Positions 36,898 to 45,578 of a stretch of DNA of 45,578 nucleotides are shown one piece after another (position 1 is the first letter of the stretch; each line of letters begins with the position of its first letter). Made by a program: the position numbers and the translations under genes. Source of the DNA: an uncultured Planctomycetota bacterium (GTDB lineage: Bacteria > Planctomycetota > Phycisphaerae > Phycisphaerales > UBA5793); the NCBI GenBank assembly GCA_900696685.1, contig CAADHA010000193.1:1-45578 (forward strand), given 5' to 3'. Below the pieces are notes generated by a model that ran no database searches, was not told the origin of the DNA, and saw nothing but the letters and a program-made list of their open reading frames with translations.

Positions 36898-38505
36898 ATG
36901 GCCCAGGACAAGGACCGGCGCTACCCCATCATCTACGTCCGCGGGTATGCCGGAAGCCAGAGCGAGGTCGAGGAGACCGTCGCCGACCCCTACAACGGCT
37001 TCAACGTCGGATCCACGAAGATCCGCCAGGCCTGGACCGGCGAGATCAACCGGCACTACTTCGAGTCGCCGCTCGTGCGCCTCATGAAGGAGTACGAGTA
37101 CAGCGACGTGTATTCCGACGGGCGCGAAATGCCGCTTGACAGGCCTGTGCCCGAGCGGCCGATCATCATCTGCCGCTACTACGACATCACGTCGAAGGAC
37201 GTCGGCGCCGGCGCCCGCGAGGAGATCGAGCAGCAGGCGCGTGGCCTTGCGGAACTGATTCTCAACCTGCGCGATCGCATCTGCGGAAGCGACGCTGCGG
37301 CGAAGTCGCAGTTCCGCGTCTATCTCATCGCGCACTCGATGGGCGGGCTGATCTGCCGGGCCATGCTCCAGAATGACAACGTGCTCGACCTCGCTCGCCT
37401 CAAGGAAGCGCGGGCCGCGGTGGACAAGGTCGTGACCTACGGCACGCCGCACAACGGCATCGACCTGCGCCTCATCGGCAACGTGCCCGGCTTCTTCACA
37501 CGCAACAATGCCGACAACTTCAACCGTCAGCGGATGCGCGAGTATCTCGGCCTGCCGCCGGGCCGGGATGAGGAGAGCGTGGCGACGCTCAACGGCATGT
37601 TCGATCCCCAGCGTTTCTTCACGATCGTGGGCACGAACCAGCGCGACTACGAGGTGGGGGGCGGGGCGGTGCGCGCCGCCGTCGGCCCGATGAGCGACGG
37701 CCTCGTGCGCATCGCCAACGCCACGGTTTCGGGGCCATGGAAGGTGAACGGCAAGGAGGAGATGCGCCACAGCCCGCGCGCCTTCGTCCACCGCGCGCAC
37801 AGCGGCCACTACGGCATGGTCAATTCGGAGGAAGGGTTCCAGAACGTCGCGCGGTTCCTCTTCGGCGATGCACTCGTGCACGGAGTGCTGGAAGTGGCCT
37901 CAATCTCGCTGCCGCCGAAGATCGACCGCATCTACCAGGAGAACAAGGAGAAGGAGACGCGAGGCGAGAAGATCAGGCCCATCCGCGCTTCGTATCACTT
38001 CGAGGTCATTGTGCGCGTGCGCGGAGCGCTGTGGGACCTGCACCGGCGGACGGTGGCGGAAGGTTCGGCGGTGTTCCGCACGTTCGACCAGTTGCTGCGC
38101 CACCAGGAAATAGGGCTGGTCGAGCCGCGCCATCCACATCTCTTCTCCGCCTTCCTCTCGCGCAAGGCGCGCGTGAACACGAATCGCCAGGGACTGGGCT
38201 TCACCGTCGATCTCGGCATCCTTGTGCCGCAGTACGAAGTGGACAACCGCCTGTGGTTCGATGACCACTACGAGGGCGGCTACCTCTTCCGCGACAAGAT
38301 CAATCTCGAAGCGGTTCCCGACGACAAGATCGACGGCGGATGGCGGCTCAAGTACGGCTTTGATTCGCGCACTCCCAACCGCGCGACGATGGAGGCGGAG
38401 GCGACGCCCGGGGATGGGTTCGTCACATTTCGTGTGCCCGTGAAGCAGTCGAGCAAGCCCGGCATCGACGCCCACCTTGTCCTCACCGCGCGCGCGTGGG
38501 AGTGA
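36898..38505 (+). CDS. Alpha/beta-hydrolase, lipase-like, with a beta-rich C-terminal domain
   Basis: The 535-residue protein has an alpha/beta-hydrolase domain (about 8-325) of the lipase/PGAP1-like type. The nucleophile elbow is AHSMGG with S147. D267 in SDGLV and H301 or H304 in AHSGHYGM complete a plausible triad, and the oxyanion region is YVRGYAG at residues 13-19. The last ~200 residues form a beta-rich domain with no family I know. There is no signal peptide. It is the third gene in an operon with a lipoprotein and a helical protein. The substrate is unknown; membrane lipid is a reasonable guess. GAGAGGAGAAAG precedes the ATG. Confidence 0.82.
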   Translation: MAQDKDRRYPIIYVRGYAGSQSEVEETVADPYNGFNVGSTKIRQAWTGEINRHYFESPLVRLMKEYEYSDVYSDGREMPLDRPVPERPIIICRYYDITSKDVGAGAREEIEQQARGLAELILNLRDRICGSDAAAKSQFRVYLIAHSMGGLICRAMLQNDNVLDLARLKEARAAVDKVVTYGTPHNGIDLRLIGNVPGFFTRNNADNFNRQRMREYLGLPPGRDEESVATLNGMFDPQRFFTIVGTNQRDYEVGGGAVRAAVGPMSDGLVRIANATVSGPWKVNGKEEMRHSPRAFVHRAHSGHYGMVNSEEGFQNVARFLFGDALVHGVLEVASISLPPKIDRIYQENKEKETRGEKIRPIRASYHFEVIVRVRGALWDLHRRTVAEGSAVFRTFDQLLRHQEIGLVEPRHPHLFSAFLSRKARVNTNRQGLGFTVDLGILVPQYEVDNRLWFDDHYEGGYLFRDKINLEAVPDDKIDGGWRLKYGFDSRTPNRATMEAEATPGDGFVTFRVPVKQSSKPGIDAHLVLTARAWE

Positions 38506-38514
38506 ATCACCGTC

Positions 38515-38931
38515 TCAGAAGTACTGGCAGTGATCCGCCCTGGCCGCGCACTCGTTGAGGAACCAGGCAGGATCGACAATGCCGTCGGCCTCGGGGATCA
38601 GGTTCGAATCGTTGACGTCGAACGTCGCAGCCGCAAGGCGGCAGGCGTACATTCCCACATTGCCTGTTTCGCGCAGTGCGCGGAGGAAGTCGTGAATCTC
38701 AGCGGGGTCTCCGACCGCCGCGAGCCGTTCGCGCAGCCACTGTTCGTCGCCGGCGTGGCGGCCCTCGATGCGCAGCGCTTTCAGCCCCGCCTCGGTGAGC
38801 GCTTTGACCGCCCAGAGGACGAAGAGAATCTCGACGCGCACGCCGCGCTTGGCCTGCACGTAGGCGAAGGTCAGCGGCGTGAGCATTCGGTCGTAGCCGT
38901 CGTCGCGGATCACGATGGCGAGGTTCTTCAT
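38515..38931 (-). CDS. DsrE/DsrF-like protein
   Basis: This 138-residue protein has the DsrE/F fold pattern: an N-terminal strand KNLAIVIRD, helix and Leu-rich strand ([12 protein letters not shown]), then [16 protein letters not shown] carrying C97, the position of the family's persulfide-carrying Cys. DsrE-type proteins relay sulfur between enzymes. AAGGAG lies 7 bases before the ATG. It is transcribed with the MddA-like gene 65 bases upstream. That pairing suggests a link between sulfane sulfur or thiol handling and methylation of volatile thiols; this is inference. Confidence 0.8.
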   Translation of the reverse strand: MKNLAIVIRDDGYDRMLTPLTFAYVQAKRGVRVEILFVLWAVKALTEAGLKALRIEGRHAGDEQWLRERLAAVGDPAEIHDFLRALRETGNVGMYACRLAAATFDVNDSNLIPEADGIVDPAWFLNECAARADHCQYF

Positions 38932-38996
38932 GGGCGGTCTCCTTGAGGGCATTGGTGCAATGGGGACGTGCAGGGGCCGAACGTCTGCGAGGAATC

Positions 38997-39779
38997 TCAG
39001 GCACATGTGACTTCCGCCCTCTCCTCCTCCTCGTCGCGGCCGCGTCGCATCGAGAGGCGCGGAATCAGCCCGCCGACGTTGCGGCGGTAGTTGACGTACC
39101 GGCGACCAAAGTGCTCGATGAGGTTGCGCTCCTCGAAGGGAATGGCGATGAGGATGTACGCGGTCATTCCCAGGGCAAAGAGCAGGTGCGCGATGGTCAT
39201 CGTCGGCGTCGCCCAGAAGGCGATCATCCAGCCGACATAGAGCGGATGCCGTACGTGGCCGTAGACCATCGGCGTTCGGAATGGCAGGTGCGTGTAATCC
39301 CGGCCGCGCCAGTGCAGCCAGACCTGCCGCGTGCCGAAGAGGTCGAAGTGGTTGATGAGCAGGCTGACGGCCGGCACCATGATCCATCCGAAGGCGAAAA
39401 GGCCGTGCAGCGCCCACCGCGCCGCAGGATCGCCCGCGTCCCACACGACGCCGCCCATCGGCCTCCACTGCCAGAGGAGCAGTGCCATGAGGATGCACGA
39501 GAATAGGACATAGGTGCTGCGCTCGATGGGCTGGGGGACGAAGCGCATCCACCACTTCTTGAACGTCGGCCGGGCCATGACCGAGTGCTGCACTCCGAAC
39601 GCGGCGATGAGCAGGAGGTTGATGCCCGCGGCGGAGAGGAGCGACCCTTCCACAGGACCGTCGATGGTCGGGATCAATCCGAAGCCCAGATTGCCGACGA
39701 ATGCAGCCATCCAGGCATAGACGAGAAGGAACAGGACGTGGCAGAGGATGCCGTAAACGAGGAATGCGGTGCGTTGCAA
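38997..39779 (-). CDS. Methanethiol S-methyltransferase-like membrane protein (MddA/NnrU family)
   Basis: The 260-residue protein has five or six membrane helices and ends with the methyltransferase signature [12 protein letters not shown], then [26 protein letters not shown]. MddA converts methanethiol and S-adenosylmethionine to dimethyl sulfide. The opening [19 protein letters not shown] matches how MddA proteins begin, and a TTG start at 39779 is preceded by AAAGGAG, so I chose it over a longer frame from 39872. The promoter overlaps a palindrome next to the divergent TetR gene. The exact substrate needs assay, since NnrU relatives have other roles. Confidence 0.78.
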   Translation of the reverse strand: MQRTAFLVYGILCHVLFLLVYAWMAAFVGNLGFGLIPTIDGPVEGSLLSAAGINLLLIAAFGVQHSVMARPTFKKWWMRFVPQPIERSTYVLFSCILMALLLWQWRPMGGVVWDAGDPAARWALHGLFAFGWIMVPAVSLLINHFDLFGTRQVWLHWRGRDYTHLPFRTPMVYGHVRHPLYVGWMIAFWATPTMTIAHLLFALGMTAYILIAIPFEERNLIEHFGRRYVNYRRNVGGLIPRLSMRRGRDEEEERAEVTCA

Positions 39780-39844
39780 GGGGACTCCTTTCAAGAGTTG
39801 CAGGCAAGTATCGGATGCGTTCGCGCCGCCGCCAATCCACTTGG

Positions 39845-39872
39845 AGTACACTTCCAGTTGACTCGCAGTCAA
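39845..39872 (-). promoter_or_regulatory. Promoter of the MddA-DsrE operon, overlapped by an operator
   Basis: On the minus strand TTGACT (39867-39872) and TGTACT (39845-39850) are separated by 16 bases. The -35 hexamer lies inside the palindrome at 39857-39873, so a bound repressor would block this promoter. Confidence 0.6.
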
Positions 39873-39873
39873 C
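39857..39873. promoter_or_regulatory. Palindromic operator, probable TetR-family binding site
   Basis: GTTGACT-CGC-AGTCAAC is a perfect inverted repeat with 7-base arms and a 3-base centre. A wider, slightly interrupted repeat (CTTCCAG ... CTGGAAG) surrounds it. It sits 25 bases before the TetR ATG and overlaps the -35 of the divergent MddA operon, the classic arrangement of an autoregulated TetR repressor. Confidence 0.75.
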
Positions 39874-39898
39874 CCTGGAAGACGGTGAGGAGGACTGG

Positions 39899-40576
39899 AT
39901 GGCGACGGACACGCGCAAACGACTTGTCGAGGCGGCGCAGAAACGCTTCTACCGTGACGGGTTCCGCAACGTCGGCATCGACGCGGTTCTTGCGGACGTC
40001 GGCATCAGTAAGACAGCCTTCTACAAGCACTTCGCCAGCAAGGACGACCTGATGGTGGCCGTGCTCGACGACATCGACGCGTTTCTCCAGCAGTCCTTCC
40101 GCCAGATGGTGCGGGAAGCGGGCGGACGCTCGGCGCGCGGCCAGATCAATGCGGTGCTCGAAGTGATCCGCCAGATCATCGAGCAGGAAGACTTCCACGG
40201 CTGCATCTTCGTGAACGCGGCGATGGAGTTCCCTCTCCCGCACGACCCGGCGCACGTGGCGTCCTCGCGCCACAAGCGGGCCATCGAGGACTTTCTCTTC
40301 GAACTTGCGGAGCGGGCCGGCGTGCTTGAACCCGAATCCTTCGCGAGCGAGTTCTGCATGATCATCGAAGGGCTCTACGTGACACGCAGCGTTACAGGCG
40401 ACGTCGGCGCCATCGCCATCGCCCGGCGGCTGGTGGACGGCCTGATTGAGCGGCACGTGCCCGCTGAAGGAGCGATGCAACCGCCCGGGGAAGAGGCCAA
40501 GGCGGTCGAGGCCCCTGTCAGCAGCCGGCCGCGCCAGGCTCGCAGCAGGGCGGTGCGGCGCGGTACGAAGGGTTGA
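39899..40576 (+). CDS. TetR-family transcriptional regulator
   Basis: This 225-residue regulator has the TetR helix-turn-helix at about 10-50: [17 protein letters not shown] then [19 protein letters not shown]. The ligand domain includes a Cys in FHGCIFVNA, near residue 101, which could sense thiols or metal. The last ~35 residues are a disordered basic tail ([15 protein letters not shown]). GTGAGGAGG precedes the ATG at 39899. It is divergent from the MddA-DsrE operon with a palindrome between, so it most likely represses that operon and itself. The inducer is unknown. Confidence 0.88.
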   Translation: MATDTRKRLVEAAQKRFYRDGFRNVGIDAVLADVGISKTAFYKHFASKDDLMVAVLDDIDAFLQQSFRQMVREAGGRSARGQINAVLEVIRQIIEQEDFHGCIFVNAAMEFPLPHDPAHVASSRHKRAIEDFLFELAERAGVLEPESFASEFCMIIEGLYVTRSVTGDVGAIAIARRLVDGLIERHVPAEGAMQPPGEEAKAVEAPVSSRPRQARSRAVRRGTKG

Positions 40577-40595
40577 ACCGCCTTGCGTATGCGCG

Positions 40596-40604
40596 TGCTA
40601 TCAT
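40596..40604 (+). promoter_or_regulatory. Extended -10 promoter for the TPR/alpha-CTD gene
   Basis: TGCTATCAT contains the extended -10 TGn followed by TATCAT (5 of 6). TTGAAC lies 20 bases upstream as a distant -35. The leader to the ATG at 40680 would be about 70 bases. Confidence 0.45.
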
Positions 40605-40679
40605 TCGTGCTCAGGGCCTGCGGCGCTACCGGCGCGAACGGCCGACGACACAGAACCCGAATCCCCGGAGACAGGGCGC

Positions 40680-41624
40680 ATGACTCAGGACGTGATGGAC
40701 ATTCTCATCGGCTCTACCGGTCAGGCGGTCAATCGAGACCCGCAGGCGAGCCGCAACCACTTCACTGCCGGCTGCAAGGCTGAGGAATCGGGCAACCGGT
40801 GGCAGGCGATCGAGGAGTTCCGCCGGGCCGTGCAGTTCGACCCCGCCAATGCCGAGGCCCTCTTCAAACTGGCGTACGTGCTGGACCTGGTGGGTGAAGA
40901 GGAAGAGGCGCTGGCGATCTACGAACGGTGCGCCGAGATCCAGCCGGCGCACGTCAATGCGCTGATCAACCTCGCCATCTGCTACGAAGACCGCGGGATG
41001 TACCGCCGCGCGGAGAAGTGCCTGCGCCAGGTCCTGGAGACCGAGCCGAACCATCCCCGCGCCCGGCGCTACATGAAGGATGTTGAGGCCTCCTTCGAGA
41101 TGGAGATGGACGAGGAAATCGAGCGTGACTCAACCAAGCGCAACGCGATGCTCGACACGCCGGTAACGGATTTCGAACTTTCGGTGAGGGCCCGCAACTG
41201 CCTCAAGAAGATGAACATCCGCACGCTCGGCGACCTGCTGCGCATCACCGAAGCCGAACTTCTGGGGTACAAGAACTTCGGCGAAACGAGCCTTCAGGAA
41301 ATCAAGGACATGCTCACGGCCAGGGGGCTGCGGCTGGGGCAGGGGCTTGACGAGCAGCACAACGTCCTGCGCAACGCCGTCTACGAGCAGTTGCGAGGCA
41401 CGCCGCAGGAGCATCTTCTCAACAAGCCCGTCTCCGACCTCGAGCTCTCCGTCCGCGCCCGCAAGGCGCTGCAACTGCTCGACGTGCAGACGATCGGCGA
41501 CCTCTGCGCCCGAACCGAGGCGGAACTGCTGGGCGTCAAGAACTTCGGCACGACGAGCCTCGTCGAAGTCCGGGAGAAGCTGAGCGAACTCGGTCTGGGT
41601 CTGCGAGAGATCGGCGCGGAGTGA
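40680..41624 (+). CDS. TPR protein with two RNA polymerase alpha-CTD-like domains
   Basis: The 314-residue protein has three TPRs (~24-125), an acidic linker (~135-155), and two copies of the alpha C-terminal domain (~158-220 and ~247-309). Copy 1 keeps the DNA-contact residues: SVR170-A-R-N173-C174 aligns with E. coli R265, N268 and C269, and KNFGETSL with the N294/G296 loop. Copy 2 keeps R259 but has K262 and A263 in the other two places; both have Thr at the K298 position. Such a protein could touch UP-element DNA, sigma or activators away from the polymerase, or compete with the real alpha. I recall similar TPR/alpha-CTD proteins in planctomycetes; their role is unknown to me. GGAG precedes the ATG. 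Confidence 0.85.
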   Translation: MTQDVMDILIGSTGQAVNRDPQASRNHFTAGCKAEESGNRWQAIEEFRRAVQFDPANAEALFKLAYVLDLVGEEEEALAIYERCAEIQPAHVNALINLAICYEDRGMYRRAEKCLRQVLETEPNHPRARRYMKDVEASFEMEMDEEIERDSTKRNAMLDTPVTDFELSVRARNCLKKMNIRTLGDLLRITEAELLGYKNFGETSLQEIKDMLTARGLRLGQGLDEQHNVLRNAVYEQLRGTPQEHLLNKPVSDLELSVRARKALQLLDVQTIGDLCARTEAELLGVKNFGTTSLVEVREKLSELGLGLREIGAE

Positions 41625-41744
41625 CCGGCAAGGCATCATGAAAGCCGCTGAGCCTGTCGGCGCCGCCGCGGGCGTCTCCGGCTCACACGGTTGCCGCGCC
41701 TTGATCGCTTCCCAGACCCCCGCGCCCCGACTCGCATCCACGCT

Positions 41745-41750
41745 TACACT
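41745..41750 (+). promoter_or_regulatory. -10-like box TACACT, 9 nt before priA
   Basis: TACACT matches 4 of 6 consensus bases and ends 9 bases before the priA ATG. No ribosome-binding site is visible, so a leaderless transcript is possible. The -35 region is poor. Confidence 0.3.
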
Positions 41751-41759
41751 GCGCGCGGA

Positions 41760-44114
41760 ATGACGGAACCACCTCGGCTCTTTGAGGACGACAGAGACAC
41801 CTCGATCGGCGTGGCCCGCGTCGTGCCCGAGCGAGGCATCGACCGCTATCCCGAGGGGTTGTCCTACAGCATTCCGCGGACCATGCATGACCTGCGGCTC
41901 GGGCAGCGCGTGGTCGTCCCGCTCGGTCGCGGCGACCGGCCCGCGCCCGGCTTCATCGTCGAAGTGAAGTCGGGCGACGCGGCGACGGCCGAGTTGGCGC
42001 AGCGCCGCCTCAAGGCGATCCTCCGGCGCGACGAGGGCGACATTGAACTCACGCTTCCGCTCGTTGAACTGGCCCAGTGGCTCGCCGGCTACTACTGCGC
42101 GCCCCTCGGCTCCGTCTTTGCCAGCCTCCTCCCCGCCCCCGTGAAACGCGGGATCGGCCGGCGTCAGCACGTGCTTGTCGATCTGCCCGAGGCGCCGCCT
42201 CCCGAACCTCCCAAGCGTCTCACGGCGATCCAGCGGCAGATCATCGAGGCGCTCTCCCGGGCGCCGGCGCGCCCGGTCGAAATGAAGGCTCTGGCCGATC
42301 TGGCGGGCCTGAGGACCACGGGCCCGATCAAGCGCCTGATTGATCTCGGGCAGTTGACGAAGGCCTCTCGCTCGACCGTCCGTGCCGTGTGGGACGAGGT
42401 CGCCATCCGCCCGACGCTGCCCGTGTCGCTCACGCCGCAGCAGAAGCACATCATCAAGGCGGTGTCCGCGCAGATCGACGCCGGTTTCGGCGTGCACGTG
42501 CTGCACGGCGTGACCGGAAGCGGCAAGACCGAGGTCTACCTTCACGTGATCGAACAACTCACGTCAAAGGGCAGGTCGGCAATCATTCTTGTGCCGGAGA
42601 TAGCGCTGACGCCGCAGACGGTGGGGCGGCTCCTCGCTCGGTTTGAGCACGGGGTGGCCATCCTGCACAGCGGCCTGACCGCCGCCCAGCGCCACGAGCA
42701 GTGGGCCATGATCGCTCGCGGCGAGGCGCGCGTCGTCGTCGGCGCACGCTCGGCCGTCTTTGCGCCGCTGCCCGCCGGCTCGCTCGGCCTCATTGTCGTC
42801 GATGAGGAGCACGATTCATCCTACAAGCAGGACCAGTCGCCGCGCTACCACGCGCGCGACGTGGCCATCCGACGGGCGCAGATCGAGGGGGCCGGGGTGA
42901 TCCTCGGCTCGGCGACTCCCTCCCTCGAAACCTGGCACAACGCCGCCCGCCGCAACCTTTATCACTGGCACGAGATGCCCGATCGCGTCCCCGGCGCGCA
43001 ACTGCCGCGCGTCGAGATCGTCGATCTGCGCGAGCAGAAGCGGCAGGCGGCGATGGAGGGAGACCGCAGCATTCGGCTCATCGGGCCTCGTCTTGCCGCA
43101 TGCCTCCGCGCCGTCCTCACCTCCGGCGGCCAGGCGATGCTCCTGCTCAATCGGCGCGGTTACGCCAACTACATCGCCTGCCCCGACCAGAACTGCGGCT
43201 GGGTCATGCAGTGCGACCACTGCGACGTGGCGATGGTTTATCACAAGGAGCGAACTCTTCCTCGAGGCGGCGTAGTCCGTTGTCACCACTGCCTCGCCGA
43301 GCAGACCCTTCACGAGCGCTGTCCGAACTGCGGCAAGAAGGTCGTCCCCTTCGGCATGGGAACACAGCGCATCGAGGAGGAAGTGCAGCGGCTCCTGCCG
43401 GGCATCATCGACGAGTCCTCCCTCTTCCGCATGGATTCCGACTCCATGCGCCACGCGCGCGATTACTACGATGTGCTCGAGCGCTTCGGCGCCGGTGAAA
43501 TCCGCCTGCTCGTGGGCACGCAGATGATCGCCAAGGGCCTTGACTATCCGAACGTGCGGCTTGTGGGCGTGATCAACGCCGACACCGCCATCAGCCTGCC
43601 GGACTTCCGCAGCGCCGAGCGCACCTTTCAACTCGTTTCCCAGGTCGCCGGCCGGTGCGGGCGAGGCGAGCACGCCGGGCTGGTTGTGGTGCAGACGTTC
43701 TCGCCGAAGCATCCGGCGGTTCAGTGCGCCGCCCGGCACGACTACGGCGGATTCGTCCGCTCCGAGATGCCGCAGCGCGAGCACGCCGGTTTGCCGCCCG
43801 TGGGCCGCATGGCGAGGATCGTCGTGCGCGACACCGATTACGCAAAGGCCGGTCAGAGGGCCGAGGCGCTCGCGGCCGAACTGCGCTCCATCGTCGAGCG
43901 ACTGCCGCGCGAAGCGGATCAGCGGCCGGCATGGATCAAAGGCCCCGCCCCCTGCCCCCTCTCGCGCATCGCCGACCACTACCGCTTCGGCGTCGAGATC
44001 ATCGCGCCGACCGCCGCCCTCGTGCAGCGCCTCCTTACCGACCTGCGCAACCGGGGGCTGGCGGTCTCGGATGCCAACACCGCCGTTGATGTCGATCCCG
44101 TCGCCCTGCTGTGA
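41760..44114 (+). CDS. priA: Primosomal replication protein N' (PriA helicase)
   Basis: PriA restarts stalled replication forks and reloads the replisome. The 784-residue protein has an N-terminal 3'-DNA-binding domain (~30-140), a winged-helix region (~165-215), the helicase Walker A GVTGSGKTEVYL (near 265), DEEH box VDEEHDSSYKQ, SATPS, and motifs IV-VI including GTQMIAKGLDYPNV and QVAGRCGRG. Eight zinc-binding cysteines are present as CPDQNC, CDHC, CHHC and CPNC. I chose the ATG at 41760, where the protein's typical start lies; the longer frame from 41691 adds a Pro/Arg-rich stretch with no likeness. Confidence 0.95.
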   Translation: MTEPPRLFEDDRDTSIGVARVVPERGIDRYPEGLSYSIPRTMHDLRLGQRVVVPLGRGDRPAPGFIVEVKSGDAATAELAQRRLKAILRRDEGDIELTLPLVELAQWLAGYYCAPLGSVFASLLPAPVKRGIGRRQHVLVDLPEAPPPEPPKRLTAIQRQIIEALSRAPARPVEMKALADLAGLRTTGPIKRLIDLGQLTKASRSTVRAVWDEVAIRPTLPVSLTPQQKHIIKAVSAQIDAGFGVHVLHGVTGSGKTEVYLHVIEQLTSKGRSAIILVPEIALTPQTVGRLLARFEHGVAILHSGLTAAQRHEQWAMIARGEARVVVGARSAVFAPLPAGSLGLIVVDEEHDSSYKQDQSPRYHARDVAIRRAQIEGAGVILGSATPSLETWHNAARRNLYHWHEMPDRVPGAQLPRVEIVDLREQKRQAAMEGDRSIRLIGPRLAACLRAVLTSGGQAMLLLNRRGYANYIACPDQNCGWVMQCDHCDVAMVYHKERTLPRGGVVRCHHCLAEQTLHERCPNCGKKVVPFGMGTQRIEEEVQRLLPGIIDESSLFRMDSDSMRHARDYYDVLERFGAGEIRLLVGTQMIAKGLDYPNVRLVGVINADTAISLPDFRSAERTFQLVSQVAGRCGRGEHAGLVVVQTFSPKHPAVQCAARHDYGGFVRSEMPQREHAGLPPVGRMARIVVRDTDYAKAGQRAEALAAELRSIVERLPREADQRPAWIKGPAPCPLSRIADHYRFGVEIIAPTAALVQRLLTDLRNRGLAVSDANTAVDVDPVALL

Positions 44115-44285
44115 AAGCACGCGCCGCCCGACCGGACCGGGAGTGTGCATGCGTGAACGCCGTGGGGCGCCCTGGTCCGGAGGGAGGCGTTGCGACCGCA
44201 GGTCCACGCTGTGGCGCGGACGGATGGGCAGTCTTGCTCGTGCCCCATGCGCTCGTCGGCGTGGCCCGCGCTCCCGGAGCGTCGC

Positions 44286-45578
<1,293 letters not shown>

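Noticed and set aside
35428..38505. Type VI secretion effector and immunity set
   Set aside because: No VgrG, PAAR, Hcp or adaptor gene is present, and the second gene is not a clear immunity lipoprotein. Kept only as an open question in the findings.
38515..39918. One continuous minus-strand frame across the DsrE-like and methyltransferase genes
   Set aside because: The frame runs through a different frame of the methyltransferase. Only the DsrE-like C-terminal part with its own AAGGAG and ATG at 38931 is real.

Overview
The window is 45.6 kb of GC-rich bacterial chromosome, densely packed, with about 41 protein genes on both strands. No rRNA, tRNA, CRISPR array, prophage or intact insertion sequence was found. 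The best fit is a planctomycete, probably of the Phycisphaerae type. This rests on a very large secretin fused to N-terminal TPRs, a TPR protein with two RNA-polymerase alpha-CTD-like domains, a large exported FG-GAP protein whose N-terminus carries the planctomycete 'LE.R.LL' signature, and a secreted protein of a type common in this phylum. The assignment is inference from gene content; there is no marker rRNA.

Layout. 1-6.5 kb: CPBP membrane protease (cut by the left edge), a small conserved protein, an RsbW-like kinase with a STAS partner, and the secretin. 6.9-11.1 kb (minus strand): nuoI, a coiled-coil zinc-ribbon protein, and the overlapping run nadC-birA-cdsA. 11.1-15.2 kb: an ASCH-domain protein, a beta-CASP nuclease, then a translationally coupled glycosyltransferase-rfbD pair. 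15.3-21.9 kb: a MaoC-type dehydratase, a secreted protein, a small inverted-repeat element, an RmlC-like cupin, and the large FG-GAP/fibronectin protein. 21.9-29.3 kb: scpA, a PSP1 (RicT-like) protein, a lipoprotein, a NifU-type scaffold, an exported amidohydrolase and trpD. 29.4-33 kb: an RsbU-type phosphatase and glpK. 33-38.5 kb: an accessory-looking block with an EEP nuclease-fold protein, a membrane protein, and a three-gene operon (lipoprotein, helical protein, lipase-like hydrolase). 38.5-40.6 kb: a small sulfur module (DsrE-like protein, MddA-like methyltransferase) with a divergent TetR regulator and a clear palindromic operator. 40.7-45.6 kb: the TPR/alpha-CTD protein, priA, and ligA (cut by the right edge).

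How it works together. Much is housekeeping: NAD synthesis (nadC), biotinylation (birA), phospholipid precursor (cdsA), tryptophan (trpD), chromosome segregation (scpA), and replication/repair (priA, ligA). Signalling genes point to a partner-switching pathway: RsbU-type phosphatase at 29.4 kb, STAS antagonist and RsbW kinase at 2.2-3.0 kb. The parts most worth study are the 35.4-38.5 kb operon, the TetR/MddA/DsrE module, the TPR/alpha-CTD protein, the ASCH plus B3-like fusion, and a recurring arrangement in which a -10-like hexamer sits 7-9 nt before the ATG with no Shine-Dalgarno sequence, suggesting leaderless mRNAs.
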